Assembly (NCBI GenBank): GCA_027627225.1
Contig: CM051027.1
Coordinates: 84,135,951 to 84,199,950 of the forward strand
Reading direction: 5' to 3'
Origin: Congeria kusceri
Lineage: Eukaryota; Mollusca; Bivalvia; Myida; Dreissenidae
Length of the DNA stretch: 64,000 nt
Positions 1-12,200 of the stretch are shown here, one piece after another. The notes beneath the pieces are model-generated. The model was not told where the DNA came from. It was given only the letters and a program-made list of their open reading frames with translations, and made no database searches. The stretch's first letter is position 1; the number at the start of each line of letters is the position of its first letter. A program made the position numbers and the translations under genes.

Positions 1-239
1 AAAATCTGTTAATTAGTTCATGTCTGATATTCCAATTTTACATTTTTTAGGAGCATTATGATTTTATCATATTACCGACAATGTATATTAAAAACATGAC
101 ATTCAGAGATCAAGTTTATTTATTTGAGACGCGTTCAGTGATGAAAACCACTGATTGAACAACTCATAGTCCTTTGTTGAAACACATTGAACATAATTCA
201 TACACACCTGTTCCAAACTGGTTACACTGCCTAGAATCA

Positions 240-760
240 TTTCCAAGATAAACATTTTCACTCACATAATGTAGAGATAATTAGTTGAATGCTGGTGCAC
301 TAATTAAATTAATAAAGACTGCAGCCGACTGACCTTGGTCTGGTTGTGGATTATAGATTTGTTCCTCTATGCGATTTAATATATTTTTTATGTCTCATGA
401 CGTGTGTGTCAGTGTTGATCAGTCCAGGTTTTGGCAATATTTGTTTGTCGAGTTGTTATGTAGTTTGTATTTCGCCCAAAAAATTAAAATACACCGTATT
501 GTTAATAATTTCAGTAACATTTGCACGTGTTCATATTTCCTTATTCAACAAATTAATTTTACCGAAGCAGTGTACATATATATAAATCTTCTCTCTATAT
601 AGGAATAAAGTACCATAGCGACATATGGATCTATATACATGTATATTCACGTAACTTATATCAAATATAATTGCTATACAACCTGTGATTTAATTATATG
701 AATGTTAGTACAATCCTATGTAGTAACGACGTAAAAGTAAATGGCACGACATAAATTTCA
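240..760 (-). repeat. Dispersed repeat family A, copy 1
   Basis: Read on the minus strand, this stretch matches 8560-8995 and part of 1160-1375. Shared landmarks are a block around TACGTCGTTACTACATA, a block around AATCCATAATCCACAACCA-like sequence, CAGTCTGTTGCAG-like sequence and TTAATTTAATTAGT. Divergence is considerable, so the copies are old. No coding potential was recognised. Boundaries are approximate, and the class (SINE, MITE or other) is not determined. Confidence 0.55.
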
Positions 761-1159
761 GACAAAAATGAATTATTTTGTTTCTCGTCAAATTTAGAAA
801 TATTTGGGCTCCATAATGGTATATAATTATATTTTTAACATTTTACAGACATGGATACGTATAAATTGAAAACATTGCCACAGCGCATATTAAAAAATAC
901 CTTTCATATTACTTAATCACAAACCATAGCAATAATACTTGTAATATATTACATGGATATGCAGATTCATTTCTCGCAATGTTTTTGTATTCCTACAAAC
1001 AAAGTAGATTTATTAACCGATTTACCATTACATGTATATTCTCTTAAACTGATTCGGTTAATAAACATGGTGAAATAAGGAAATATGTAATCGTGCAAAT
1101 GATTTCTCAAATTAACAGTGCAGTGTAAATTTAAATTAGTGGTATCAGTATAAATCAGA

Positions 1160-1375
1160 AAATATGAGCAATCTTCCTAAAAAAACGAAACGAATATTGC
1201 AAAAACTTGAGTCATCAACACTGATACGCATTAAATGAGACATTAAAAATATATATAATCAAATCGAGAAATACAGACTGACAAATCCATTATCCACAAC
1301 CATACCATGAGGTGTGCGCCAGTCTGTTGCAGAATTTGTTAATTTATCATTTAACTAATTTCTTCGGTATGCTAA
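1160..1375 (+). repeat. Dispersed repeat family A, copy 2 (partial)
   Basis: This shares with copies 1 and 3 the series 'TCAACACTGA', 'AAATGAGACATTAAAAATATAT', 'CAAATCCATTATCCACAACCA' (given here in pieces) and 'CAGTCTGTTGCAG'. It lies in opposite orientation to copy 1, about 400 bp away, so the two form a loose inverted pair. No gene was recognised. Confidence 0.5.
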
Positions 1376-1645
1376 TTGTGAACATTTCCGGTAATGTACT
1401 AAAACCAGAATGTCTAAAAATACATTCTGAAAACTACGAAAATTAGATAAACGAGAAAAAAAAACGAACAGAATATACACAATTCCAATAGCAAATTCAA
1501 CTATAAGGTTGTTAAATGAATGAAGTGTCATTTTTTGTATAGTGAATTCGTCAAAAGCTTAACTTCATGATTGTTTTTTTTTATAGTTTAAGTAGAAATA
1601 ATACAATAAGCATATTAATTGATATGTTACTTTATATAGCAACAT

Positions 1646-1860
1646 TTGTGTACGGAAAACGGCCCAATATCGCTCCTGAAATGTTATTATCGAAAAGTAT
1701 ATGATAATTGCCCGCCGATCTCTCGCATGTGCGCTTTTGACGTCACTTCACGGGAAGGGTGGCTGACAAGTGAGATTGAAATTTTTGAGACAGCATTATG
1801 GCAGTTTCAAACACCTAAACGAAGCTCAAAAATGGCGGAAACTGCTTTAGACTGAATAAA
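1646..1860 (+). promoter_or_regulatory. Promoter-like GC-richer patch with CRE and YY1-like motifs
   Basis: In a strongly AT-rich neighbourhood this patch holds a perfect CRE palindrome TGACGTCA (1738-1745), a nearby CGGGAAG Ets-like site, and AAAATGGCGGAA (1829-1840), which resembles a YY1 site. A 69-codon ORF covers it but has no recognisable domain. It could be the internal promoter of a degraded transposon or chance. No downstream gene is evident. Confidence 0.25.
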
Positions 1861-2039
1861 TCACATCCGATCGCCACATAACTAAAATAGGAAGTAAACA
1901 AATGCAAAAATACCTGTGTCATCAAGAAATTCTGTTTTTCGGCTGATTAAGCCAACAAGCCCCAAACATCATCAAGAATTAGAGGTGCTTTGCTAGTACG
2001 ACTAAATCCACATCATAAATGCTCCTGACCTACCACATT

Positions 2040-2290
2040 TACATCACTATTCCTTTGCTGAAAGTTTAACGGATCCTGTAGACCACTTTTAATTTATTAA
2101 GACAACAGACGAAGATTTTTACAGACATTCAATCCGACCTTGGAATTTTCAAACTTCAGCATTACCTAACATAAATCTTAAAACAAATCCACACCAGTGC
2201 ATTGTACTTGTAGACATCACAAGTATTTGTAACAATAATTTTTAATGTTCCGTACAGTACTATCAATTGGGTAGTTCCGGGTCACTAACG
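2040..2290 (+). repeat. Left arm of a long diverged inverted repeat
   Basis: Read forward, the segment with TGTAACAATAATTTTTAATG, GTTCCGTAC and TAGTTCCGGGTCACT matches the reverse complement of 6537-6720. Similarity fades outward, so the outer limit is uncertain. The arms enclose both LINE fragments between 2.3 and 5.7 kb. Confidence 0.45.
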
Positions 2291-2306
2291 ACAAAACCGC
2301 TCTCTT

Positions 2307-2318
2307 ATAATAATAATA

Positions 2319-2354
<36 letters not shown>
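2307..2354 (+). repeat. (TAA)n microsatellite, LINE tail
   Basis: About sixteen trinucleotide units with one interruption (AGTAAT). It sits exactly at the 3' end of the minus-strand LINE fragment that follows, as does the similar tract at 3654-3702. On the element strand it reads (TTA)n, so it is probably the element's 3' tail rather than an independent microsatellite. Confidence 0.8.
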
Positions 2355-3155
2355 TACAATCTTTATTTTTTGAAGGTAACGCATTAAGTTATACACAAAC
2401 GCATATTAACTTATTTACAATGCGGCCTTCAATGTAAATATGAACAATTGTAACAAACAAAAAACAAAACAATATCTACGCAAATACATGTAAAGGACAC
2501 ATCATTAACAAAGATATTGATATATACATTATTTTCATAACAAAAAAAATATGTTTATATGTTCATTGTTCATTTATCATATCGCATTTTACATAATATT
2601 AATAGACTGAAAACAACACAATTAAATAAGCGACAGTCACACAAGTATACATACATGTAATTTATATTGCACGTGTACAATTAAATTCAAGCAAAGATAC
2701 AATTTATGAATTTGCGTTCAACTGATTATCCAGCAGAAACTTTTTAGAACAACTTTTCAATAACTTTCCAGAATTTGATTTACGTTTATGTTCAAGTAAA
2801 ATATTCCAAACATTTACATTGTAAACTGCAAACGATGGCTTTTTGTACTGCGTCTTGTAACGAATATGTGCAATATCTTGTCTGGCAGATAATCTAAAGT
2901 TATAATTTTCATTTGTAGTAATACTAACAAGTTCTCGTATATACACTAGCGTCAGGTCATGCAGTGATTTATAAACTTAAACAACTGTGTGATATTTACA
3001 CAGATATTCAAATGTGAGCCATTTAAGTTCTTTAAATAACTCGCGAGACGGGTTTCTGCTGGGTTTGGAAAGTATAATTTTTGAGCTCTCTTCTGCAGAA
3101 TTGCCATTTTTTTCATTTGCGTTTGCGATGTTTTTCCCCATATGCTACAGCAGTA
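2308..3155 (-). mobile_element. 5'-truncated non-LTR retrotransposon fragment A
   Basis: Minus-strand translation recovers the C-terminal part of a LINE ORF2: a broken stretch with ELFKELKWLTFEYLCKYH near 3010-3055, then an open 80-codon run (2946-2704) ending in a FRLSARQDI...VWNILL...SCSKKFLL pattern. This matches the C-terminus of fragment B at 3921-4214 in layout and tail. Stops interrupt the frame, only the last few hundred codons remain, and the RT core is absent. It is inactive. Family assignment is limited to a LINE with an (TTA)n tail. Confidence 0.65.
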
Positions 3156-3652
3156 TTAAAAAACCGGAAGTATATAAGCGTTGTAAAATAATTTTCTCAA
3201 TAATTAATTCTTTTTTGTTAAAGCTAGTTCGCTTTCTTTAAATGTACTTTTAGTCACGTAAACCTAAATATACGTTGGAAGACAGATATCTCAGCTTAAA
3301 TATGCGTGTTTTAAACATTTTGTAACATTAAGTATTGTTGTTAAATGTTTTGTTGAACTGTATGCACTGACTGCAGGGGTTCCGAATCAATTACTTGTGT
3401 TCCGGGTCACTTGACACTTCTGCTATAGTTTCCTTTAAGATTTGTTTTAAAAGCATTTTAACTGTCATTCTGACTTAGTAGTTGTAAAATAACACCACTA
3501 GGAAGATCTATTCATTTCTGGAAACGGGACAACAAATAATCACAACATAATAGTTAATGCATATTGACGATTTTCCCACGTTTGTCATCTTATTTATATG
3601 TCATGTAGGATGTGGGTCAATATATGAACAGGTACAAAGCCATATAGCATAC

Positions 3653-3653
<1 letters not shown>

Positions 3654-3700
<47 letters not shown>

Positions 3701-3702
3701 TA
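3654..3702 (+). repeat. (AAT)n microsatellite, LINE tail
   Basis: A perfect trinucleotide run of roughly sixteen units directly abuts the 3' end of LINE fragment B on the minus strand. As at 2307-2354, the unit is (TTA)n on the element strand. Confidence 0.85.
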
Positions 3703-5665
3703 ATACATATATTTCAAGAAGAATTCACATTAAGCTAAAACGTAACTTTTTTACAATGTGGTCTTCTAAAAGTAACCTCATGAACACTCAGTTACAAAAA
3801 CACATTCGTTATAACTTATAAATAAATAAAGAAGAAATAAAGAACAATAAAAAAAATCACACAGACAAGTCACAAACAGCAAAATAAATTATGTCAAGAA
3901 TCAGAATAATACATAAAGCATTACTGAAGATCATAAAGGTATTTCTTATATCTATATTTAAAAGTATTCACATTTGTTGTACTTCGTAAATAAATAGGAA
4001 TAGAATTCCACTCTTGCCTTGAAAAATAAGAAAAAGTTCTTCTTCCATACTCTGATTGGAATGTAAGTGATGATAAATCTGAACGGGTGGAGGATCGAAG
4101 TGCATAGGTGTTATTGTTTGCAAAGCTGAGAAATCTCGTGAAAGTAGGACGGAATATTATGAAGAAGAAACTTATGTATAATGGTGCATGTGAGATATTT
4201 GCATCTGTTATCAAAGGTTAACCAACACAACTATTTGAATAAAGGAGCAGAAGGAGTACGTGTTGGTTTGAAAAGAATAATCTTTGCAACTCTCTTCTGA
4301 AGTATCTGCAGTTGCAAAGGTTTACTTTTTGGGCCATTACACCACACTATACAGCAGTAGTCCATCACAGGTTGAATGTAAGAATTATAACATTTTCAAG
4401 GTTAAGATAATAATTAATTTTTTTAAGGAGTGTCAGCTTCGAATTTATTTTATTGCATACATTTTGAATTTGAGCATCCCATTTTAAATGTTTGTCAATT
4501 GTTATCCCTAACAAATTGAATGTAGACACTTGTTCGAGAGTATGGTTGTCAACTGACAAAGTTAAGGAGGGTAGACTTGCTGCCATGCGAGGTTTCAACA
4601 GCACCATACATTTACTTTTTTAAGGATGATTGGACATGTGGTTGTTATGGCACCAATCGTTTATTATATCCGAATCTTGTTGAAGAGATTGTTGTATATC
4701 GAAAACATTATTCCCAGTAGCATGACGAGTTGAATCATCTGCATATAGATCTATGGTAGAGTCTTGAAGAAAGAACGGAATATCATTTATATACCGGGGT
4801 ACATAAGAAAGAGAAGAGGCCCTAGAATTGAGCCTTGGGGAACACCACTTTTGACGAACTGAAAAGACGAGTTGAAATTACCCACTTTAACACACTGCCG
4901 CCTCTGTGATAAATATGAGGTCATGTGTTTTAAGGAACTTTCTGAGAAATGATACATTTTTAATTTCTGGAGCAAAATCGTGTGGTCCACCAAATCAAAT
5001 TCCTTTTGGAAATCAAGAAATAGCGAGTTTTCCGGAATCAACGTAGATTGACAGGAATGGTGCTCACGGAAACCAGACTGAAATGTGTGAAGTAATGCTT
5101 GCTAATGAAGTGTTTTAGTTGATTTCCAATGTGTCTTTCAAAAAGTTTTGATATAGTTGGAAGTATTGATATAGGTCTATAATTGTTTACATTATCTTTA
5201 TCGAAGCCCTTGTATAAAGGGATTGCATAGGCATCTTTGAGTTGACGGGGTAAGACCCTTTGATCAATGCATTTGTTTATGAGAGAAGTTATACAAGGAA
5301 TGATTGTATCACCACAATTTTTCAGAATTTTTGGAACTTAATTATCTAAACCACAAGCTTTAGAAGAATCTAGTTTATCTATTAATTTTCGGACCTTAAA
5401 CACGTTTATATTATTGACATAAAAACATTTATCTTTTATTTTATTGGTTAAATTAGATTTGAAAGAATTATATTAGTTGATGTCAAATTCGCTCTTTTGA
5501 CTGGTGTCAGCTATGTTAGTAAAATGGTTATTGAGTGCATATAAGATGTCACTCTCATCGTTAATTAGATTGCCCTGATATTTGATGACAGGTGGTAAAA
5601 CTATTTTTTCTTGAGACTTGGTGAGAGAATTTAGAGTCTTCGGACATGGTCTTTCAGATGTTAGA
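3655..5665 (-). pseudogene. LINE ORF2 remnant (reverse transcriptase), fragment B
   Basis: Minus-strand reading in several frames gives, 5' to 3': a linker segment (5650-5480) with the motif ALNNHFTNIAD; a palm segment (5041-4787) with LDFQKEFDLVDH and SGVPQGSILGPLLF; the catalytic box YADDST at 4730-4750; a thumb segment (4607-4365) with LLGITIDKHLKWDAQI; a region with DYCC and WCNGP near 4340; and a C-terminal segment (4214-3921) with REYGRRTF-like and WNSIP motifs. The endonuclease is missing, so this is a 5' truncation, and frameshifts separate the blocks. It is closer to CR1/jockey/RTE-type LINEs than to the L1/Tx1-type elements at 9-13 and 18.6-20.7 kb. Confidence 0.75.
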
Positions 5666-6536
5666 CTGCAATGATAAAATCACCTTATAATTTATCAACA
5701 TTTGTCAATGCCTTTGAATGGTAAAATTATAATAAAAAGACCAGCTAAAAGAATTAAAATAATCCGCGAAATAAATAAAATCTACATGAACCGGAATGCG
5801 ATAAACAATCCAAAATTCATTCACATACAACTGTAATAATGATATTAGTGAGATTAACTATCTGAAAACATTAAAACATTGAAGGATCTTCTTTGTTCGC
5901 CAAGGCTAGCACCAGTCTTCAGTTTGGAATACCACGAAAAGCTATTATGTTATTTATTACTAACAGAAGAGTAAATCAAACCTATGAGAAGCATACATAT
6001 AATATATCCTTATTTGCGTAACAAACAATTCATATTGGTCAATAAATAATTGTCTTACATGGTGCTTGACTCTACTGACCCAACCAACCTATGGAGATAT
6101 TCCATAAAGCATATACACAAGAAATTGCTTGACATATCCCCCTTAAACAATGATGTCCGTTCAAGTGACCCGGAAACACCCAATACGCATGTGTTGATAT
6201 AACCGTTGTTTTCTGCAGTAATTAGGAAAGCAGGTGTTTTCTTATGGATAAATTACACAGACTATACATTTGTTTTCCAATTGATATCATAAATGTGCCC
6301 ATTCACCGGACATTTTGGATGTTTTATCGCGATGAATAAACTATACCCTTGTTTCTTCAACCGGTGTTCAGGTAGATTTTTCTACATGTATTACTCATAA
6401 TACCCCGTGTCGGTTCAGTGAATAGCGTACAGAGTTGAAACTTTGGTGATTTACTGCATATGTATTGCTGTTCAAACACCAGTTAATAAAAATCTAAATG
6501 GGAAGGTTGCAATTATTTTTAGAACCATTAATCTTA
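5666..6536. other. No gene recognised; AT-rich spacer
   Basis: No ORF with recognisable content. It contains one copy of the motif CAAGTGACCCGGAA near 6164, which is inverted relative to 3400-3413 and repeated at 6537. Confidence 0.5.
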
Positions 6537-6720
6537 AAGTGACCCGGAACTATGCCAGTGATTCGGAATTCCTTCAATGACTTTACGTATATACACTATA
6601 CTATTATTATAGTGTATATACGTATGGAACATTAAAAAATCATTGTTACAAGTACCTGTGGTAGACATGATATCCAAATTTAAACTCCACAAAAAAAGAA
6701 AAACAATCTATAGTAAACGT
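6537..6720 (-). repeat. Right arm of the long diverged inverted repeat
   Basis: The reverse complement resembles 2100-2290, including TTCCGGGTCACT, AATGTTCCATAC and a TGTAACAATG block. It contains the perfect hairpin at 6584-6624, which has no equivalent in the left arm and may be a later change. Confidence 0.45.
6584..6624. repeat. Perfect 17-bp hairpin
   Basis: The left arm TACGTATATACACTATA (6584-6600) is followed by a 7-nt loop and the exact reverse complement (6608-6624). No terminator or RNA gene context is visible. It is AT-rich but not a simple TA repeat. Confidence 0.85.
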
Positions 6721-7208
6721 ACTACAGTAGATCTGTTGGAACAAATGACACCACTAAACAACCGATGACGTATAGATCTATAACCTGAATGTACTTGATA
6801 GCACGCACACGGGCTTGGGCATTAGGAATACAAATCTACAAATGTATATTTCCTATTGTTAAACGTATGATCATATTTAACTGTGATATATATGTAATTA
6901 TCTAAATGCACAATAATGCAAATGTAGATGTGTGAAGATAAAATTAAATCCATTTTAAAGCTACGTTCACCCATGTTGCGTCATAACAATTCTGAGGTGG
7001 CTTCTACGAAAATAAAATGCTTACTTAAAATGCCATGCCATGACCTTTACTGGGTAGACATTAAGATGTAAATAAAGCGTGAAATTTGTTTCCATTGACT
7101 TATTTCTTTTGCCCAGATTTAAATATAGTATAAATTGAAAGAAAACACGAATGTCAAAAGTAACGAATATAAATGATACTGAAAAACATATGTATTAAAC
7201 AGGTCAAT

Positions 7209-7305
7209 AAATGGTGGCGCGGGGGCATGGCTCGATAATAGCTCCGGCGGCCATTATCGATTTGCCGGGGTTATTATCGAGTCCTGCCCCCCCCCCCCCC
7301 CCCCA
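7209..7305. repeat. GC-rich imperfect hairpin followed by poly(C)
   Basis: GGGGGCATGGCTCGATAATA (7211-7231) pairs with TTATTATCGAGTCCTGCCCC (about 7271-7291) with three mismatches. A second CCATTATCGAT copy lies between them. The right arm runs into roughly twenty consecutive C bases. The GC content contrasts sharply with the surroundings. It is probably a foldback-type repeat, and the poly(C) length may be an assembly uncertainty. Confidence 0.7.
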
Positions 7306-8555
7306 TTTGTACCACAACATGATTTTTGTATTTTTGCCAATAACACAATACAAACTAATAAACCGTTGAAATATTGCCAATTAAGGGTACGTATACATGA
7401 ACTAACACGCATGCACGAATAACATGTGCAAGAAATAGCATAAACTCTTAATCAAGTCGATTTACTAATTTTAATCAAAATCCATGGCCCAGAATATATA
7501 ACATACATTTACAATATATACTTTTAAGAGATGGGTCATGAAAAAATATGCATGCCAATATAATGATCGACAATTTAAATATGTTTGTATTAATATACAT
7601 ACATTAAATGTTGATTTACCTTATGTGTCCAAGTTTCTAGGATTCATAATTTCATAAAAAAGACATGTATTTCGGTATCATTATTTATTTTAAATGTCTT
7701 TGTTTTGAAACCCATCATATGTTACCAAAACAAAATATCAAGTCCACTTGGAAATAAAATACAGATACGTCTCCTGGGGTATTATGTCTGCCTTTATGTT
7801 TTATTTTATACTCTCTTACCTATATTGCTTAAATTGCATATTATATAAAATGCTTTATAGCCATCAATTAACCTCGTCCCTTGAGCAATTTGTGTGCATT
7901 TTTCTAAAGGGAATTTCTTTTCATTTTCATTTATTTAATGTTTATATCACCAATTTAGTAAACTATTCACAACCGTACATAACTGACAATTGATTCAACG
8001 TTCGTATCCCTCAAAACGTTTGCCCTACATCATTTAACACATTAAAAACAAACATTACGTTGGGTATCTCGTGTTGGGTAGACGTAATCAAAAGTACCTT
8101 ATACAATTTTGTATCATACGCTCTACGCAAAGAAAATCATTCATATCACTATATTCCTTTATTAACAGATACATGTTTTATAAATGTACATGAATATATT
8201 ATTCTACATTAGGACTAAATAATCCACACTCATGCGAGCCAAAACATAAGAATGACTCTAACACAGTGTCAAATGTTTTACTATGTGATTGCATATACAA
8301 TACCCCAGAGGTTATATGTAATGTGTAATGATACGAATGGCGTTTGTACCTAGGATGCTAATTTTCCTTAAATTGATTGTAAAGACAGATAAACTTACGA
8401 AATTCCTGAAAATAAACGAAAGCAACTTGTCATAACACTATTCTATGTCACGATGCCAATGTGCCAACTATTCTAGAGAAATGTTTCAAATGTATATGTT
8501 ATATTTTAGCCCACATATTTCTAAATTTGACAAGAAACAAAATAATCCATGTTTC
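7306..8555. other. No gene recognised; AT-rich spacer
   Basis: Only short AT-driven ORFs such as 7748-7993, with no conserved motif. No clear repeat structure was seen by eye. Confidence 0.5.
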
Positions 8556-8559
8556 TCTC

Positions 8560-8995
8560 AAAAGTAAATGTCTGTCGCGCCGTAAACTTTTACGTCGTTA
8601 CTACATAAGAATGTACATACTTGTACATTCATATAACATAATCACAAATTGTATTTCAAAAATCTATCCAAAAACTTATATGAATATATATAATAGATCC
8701 ATGTGTTGTTGTGGTTCTTTATTATTTATTTGGATAGAACTTTTTCTTAACCGAGTTATTAATATATTCTTTTAATATTCTTACACACTAGTTGGGTTAA
8801 ATAAGGAAATAACAAACACACATTGAAAAAAGAAACACTGACAACTCATGTCGTGAAACCTTAAAAGTATATAAAATCATATCGAGAAATATAGACTTAC
8901 AAATCCATTATCCACAACCATTCCATGAGATGTATACCAGTCTGTTGCAGCCTTTGTTAATTTAATTAGTACACATGCATTCAACTAATTTTCGA
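8560..8995 (+). repeat. Dispersed repeat family A, copy 3
   Basis: The longest forward copy of the family at 240-760 (minus) and 1160-1375 (plus). Shared order: TTTTACGTCGTTACTACATA, ACATTCATATAA, ATAGATCCATGTG, AATCCATTATCCACAACCAT, CAGTCTGTTGCAG, TTAATTTAATTAGT and CATTCAACTAATT. No protein was recognised. Confidence 0.55.
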
Positions 8996-9257
8996 TGTAT
9001 GGCTATGTAGGACCATATATTTCACATGAAGGCATGCATAATAGACATATACACGTATATAACATTAATACATAATCATGTACCAAAACTGTATATACTT
9101 ACAATACAATGAATAGACTCATTACATGTATATGTACCAATGCTATGTCGTAGATAATATTGCACAACAAAAAATATAAACAAAAGAGAATGAATTGCAT
9201 TGAGTATATATTATATGTGCTATGACATTGTAGACATAAAAATGCTGAAAACTGTAT

Positions 9258-12200
9258 TCAATTACTATTATTATTAAGTACTATTTCAATTTCATTGTAA
9301 GCAATATCTGTAAACATGCTGACTGGTGACCAATCTTTTAATCCTTCGTCAAGTTTTTTTTGTAGTTTTATATATTTCTAATGAATGCTTGAGGCTATTT
9401 AAGAGTCCAAAATTAGACGGCTTTCTGTTTTTTCTCTGGCTGTGAAAAATATATCGTTTAATTTATAGGCATAAAATATTTAAATTGTTCATTTTTGAAG
9501 TTGTAATACCAAGTTTCATTTCCTGACATGTTAGATGGATAGGTGAGTTTGGTTTATTTCTATTTACAACGTGAATAGCAAAATTAATAATATGTTGAGA
9601 ATGTACACAGTTCCAAAACAAGTGTTTTATATTTTCTACTTCATTTTTACAAATGTACAAAGATTATCAGTAACTATTTTCATATATAACATATTGGATT
9701 TTGTTCCTAAGATTCTGTGGACTATTCTATATTGGAGCCATTGGATATAACTATCTTCACTAATATTAAACACAAGTGGATATACACTTTTCCAGTCAAT
9801 ACCAAAGAACTCTGAATTCCATTTTGTTTGACAAGTTTGGATTTTACTGTATTGAATAAATATTTTATAAACATGTTTTTCTTCTTTAGGACTTGTTACT
9901 ATTTTCTTTACGTATGTTGCTAATACAGGTCGTGGAATATTATTATCATACGTAAATATGTCTCCAAAATTCTTAATAAATTTACTTATTACTTTTATAA
10001 GACCTTGGTACAGTAGAAAATTCACATTTGTTCCAATTTGGTAGTCCAAAGATTCTTTGGAGATACAACGTTCTCTATCTATCAATATATGTCTCTAACA
10101 AATCGAATGCCTCTTTCATACAGACATTTAATATATAAATATAATTATTGCCAAATTTAAACTTTTCTTTGTTAAACAAAGGCATATCGAGAATATCTTC
10201 ACTATTGACTATAGGCAATTTTTCAATATACAATATATAGCCTTTTAAGACGTCTTGCCAAAATTTATTTTTTAAATTTATGCAAAGTTTTTCAACAAAC
10301 ATTTTACCAGTATTAAATTTTTTTTTTTATATCAATGAAGGATTCAACAAGTGTATAACAATTTCCGTCTCCTATCACAAGTCTCTTAAGCCATGTTAAT
10401 TTCATTTGTTTTTCAAAAGAACAGACATCTACCACATTTAAACCTTCTTCATTATATTCTTTAACAATTACTGTGCTTTTAATTTTGCTTGGACCTGCCC
10501 ATATGAAGTCATAAAAAAGTTTGTTAATTTGTTTCATAATTTCTATTCTTGGTGTTGGTAGTGACACAAATAAATGAGTAAGCAGAGGGAGAAGTAGTGA
10601 TTTTACGATGGTTATTTTTCCGAGCGGTGTGATATATCTGCGATTCCAGTGTGTTATTAAATTTTTTATACTGTTGATTTTTTTTATCAAAATTGTTCAT
10701 GATTATGTTTTCTAAATTTACGTCGTACACTATCCCAAGAACTTTAAAAGATGTTGCTCCCCATGTCAGTTTGTTTTTTGTTTTTATCGACCTTGTACTA
10801 TATTTCATAGAGCCTAACCAAATTAAATTATTTTTATCATAGTTTATTTTCAATCCAGAGTATGTTGAAAAATCATGAAGCATGTCTAACGTACACTTAA
10901 GGGATGATTCAGATCCATCAAGTAATAGAGAAGTGTCGTCAGCAAATTGCGATATTTTGTATTATATGTCTTTAATTGTTATACCCTTTATTTGTTTGCT
11001 TTGTCTAATTTTAATAGCTAGAATTTCCGCACATGAAATAAAACTGTAAGCGCTTATCGGGTCCCCTTGACGACAGCCCCTCTCAATGCAAAAGGTGTTT
11101 AAAAATCCATTTATTTGTATGGACGCCATAGTATTGTGCAAAAACATGGATATCCAAAAATCTAATATTTAAAAATCTAAAAGTAGTTTCTATAAACTTA
11201 AAAGATAATGTGCCAAACGCTTTTTCAAAATCTATTGTCATAAGTAACCCAGGCAAATTATTATCTTCAGCATATTTCAAGATGTCGTAAAGTAATCTAG
11301 TGTTTTCACCAATAAATCGCCCTTTAATGAAACCAGTTTGATCTTTGGAAATTAAAACATCAAGTACTGTTTTAATCTATTTGCTATAGTCCCAGATGCC
11401 AGTTTGTATACAACATTTAATAAGGGCAATGGTCTTACATTTTTCAAATAGCAGCGCGGTTTATTGTCTTTTGGAATGCAAGTTATTATTCCATGTTTTT
11501 GAGTTGTGGACAATGAATTATTATTAAATGCATAATTTATACTTCGTACTATGAAATGGCCTAATCTGTTCCAAAACACTTTATAAAATTCTGCAGTTAA
11601 ACCATCAGAGCCTGGCCTTATGTCGTTTTTCATATTTTTAAGTGTAAAGGCAACTTCATTTATACTAAGTAGTCCTTCTAAAGCTTCTGATTGAGCATTA
11701 TTGAGTTTCTGTAAATTGGCATTAGCTAAATCAGTATTTATGTCATTTCCAATTTTATTTTCATTTCTTTTGTACAGTGTTTTATAAAAGGAAACTGCTT
11801 CATTTAAAACATCATTTTGATCATTTAAATTAGTGCCATTTTCTGTTTCAATAAAAGGTATTGACTTGTTTGTATAATGGTTTGATTCAAGAGAGCAAAA
11901 GTACTTTGAAGGTTTCTCCCCATCTTCTAGCCGTTTAGCTCTTGAACGAATAAGTGAACCTTTAAATATATTTTCCCTTTACTTTTCCAATTCATTTTGT
12001 AATTCCTGCAGCTGATCATTATTAGTTTCATTTAATGATTTTTCAAGTTCTTCTATTTTCTTAATTAAATTAGATTCATTGTTTTTATTTAACCTAGCTA
12101 AATATGATGAAAATGAAATTGTTTTTCCTCTTATTTCCATAAGCAACGTTTCTAGGAATAGTTGATAATTTATCACAAACTGCATGTCATTGTTGTCAAG

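Noticed and set aside
41..2000. Host gene at the left edge (ORFs 346-602, 1646-1855)
   Set aside because: The first two lie in an old repeat copy; the third has no motif and covers a promoter-like patch.
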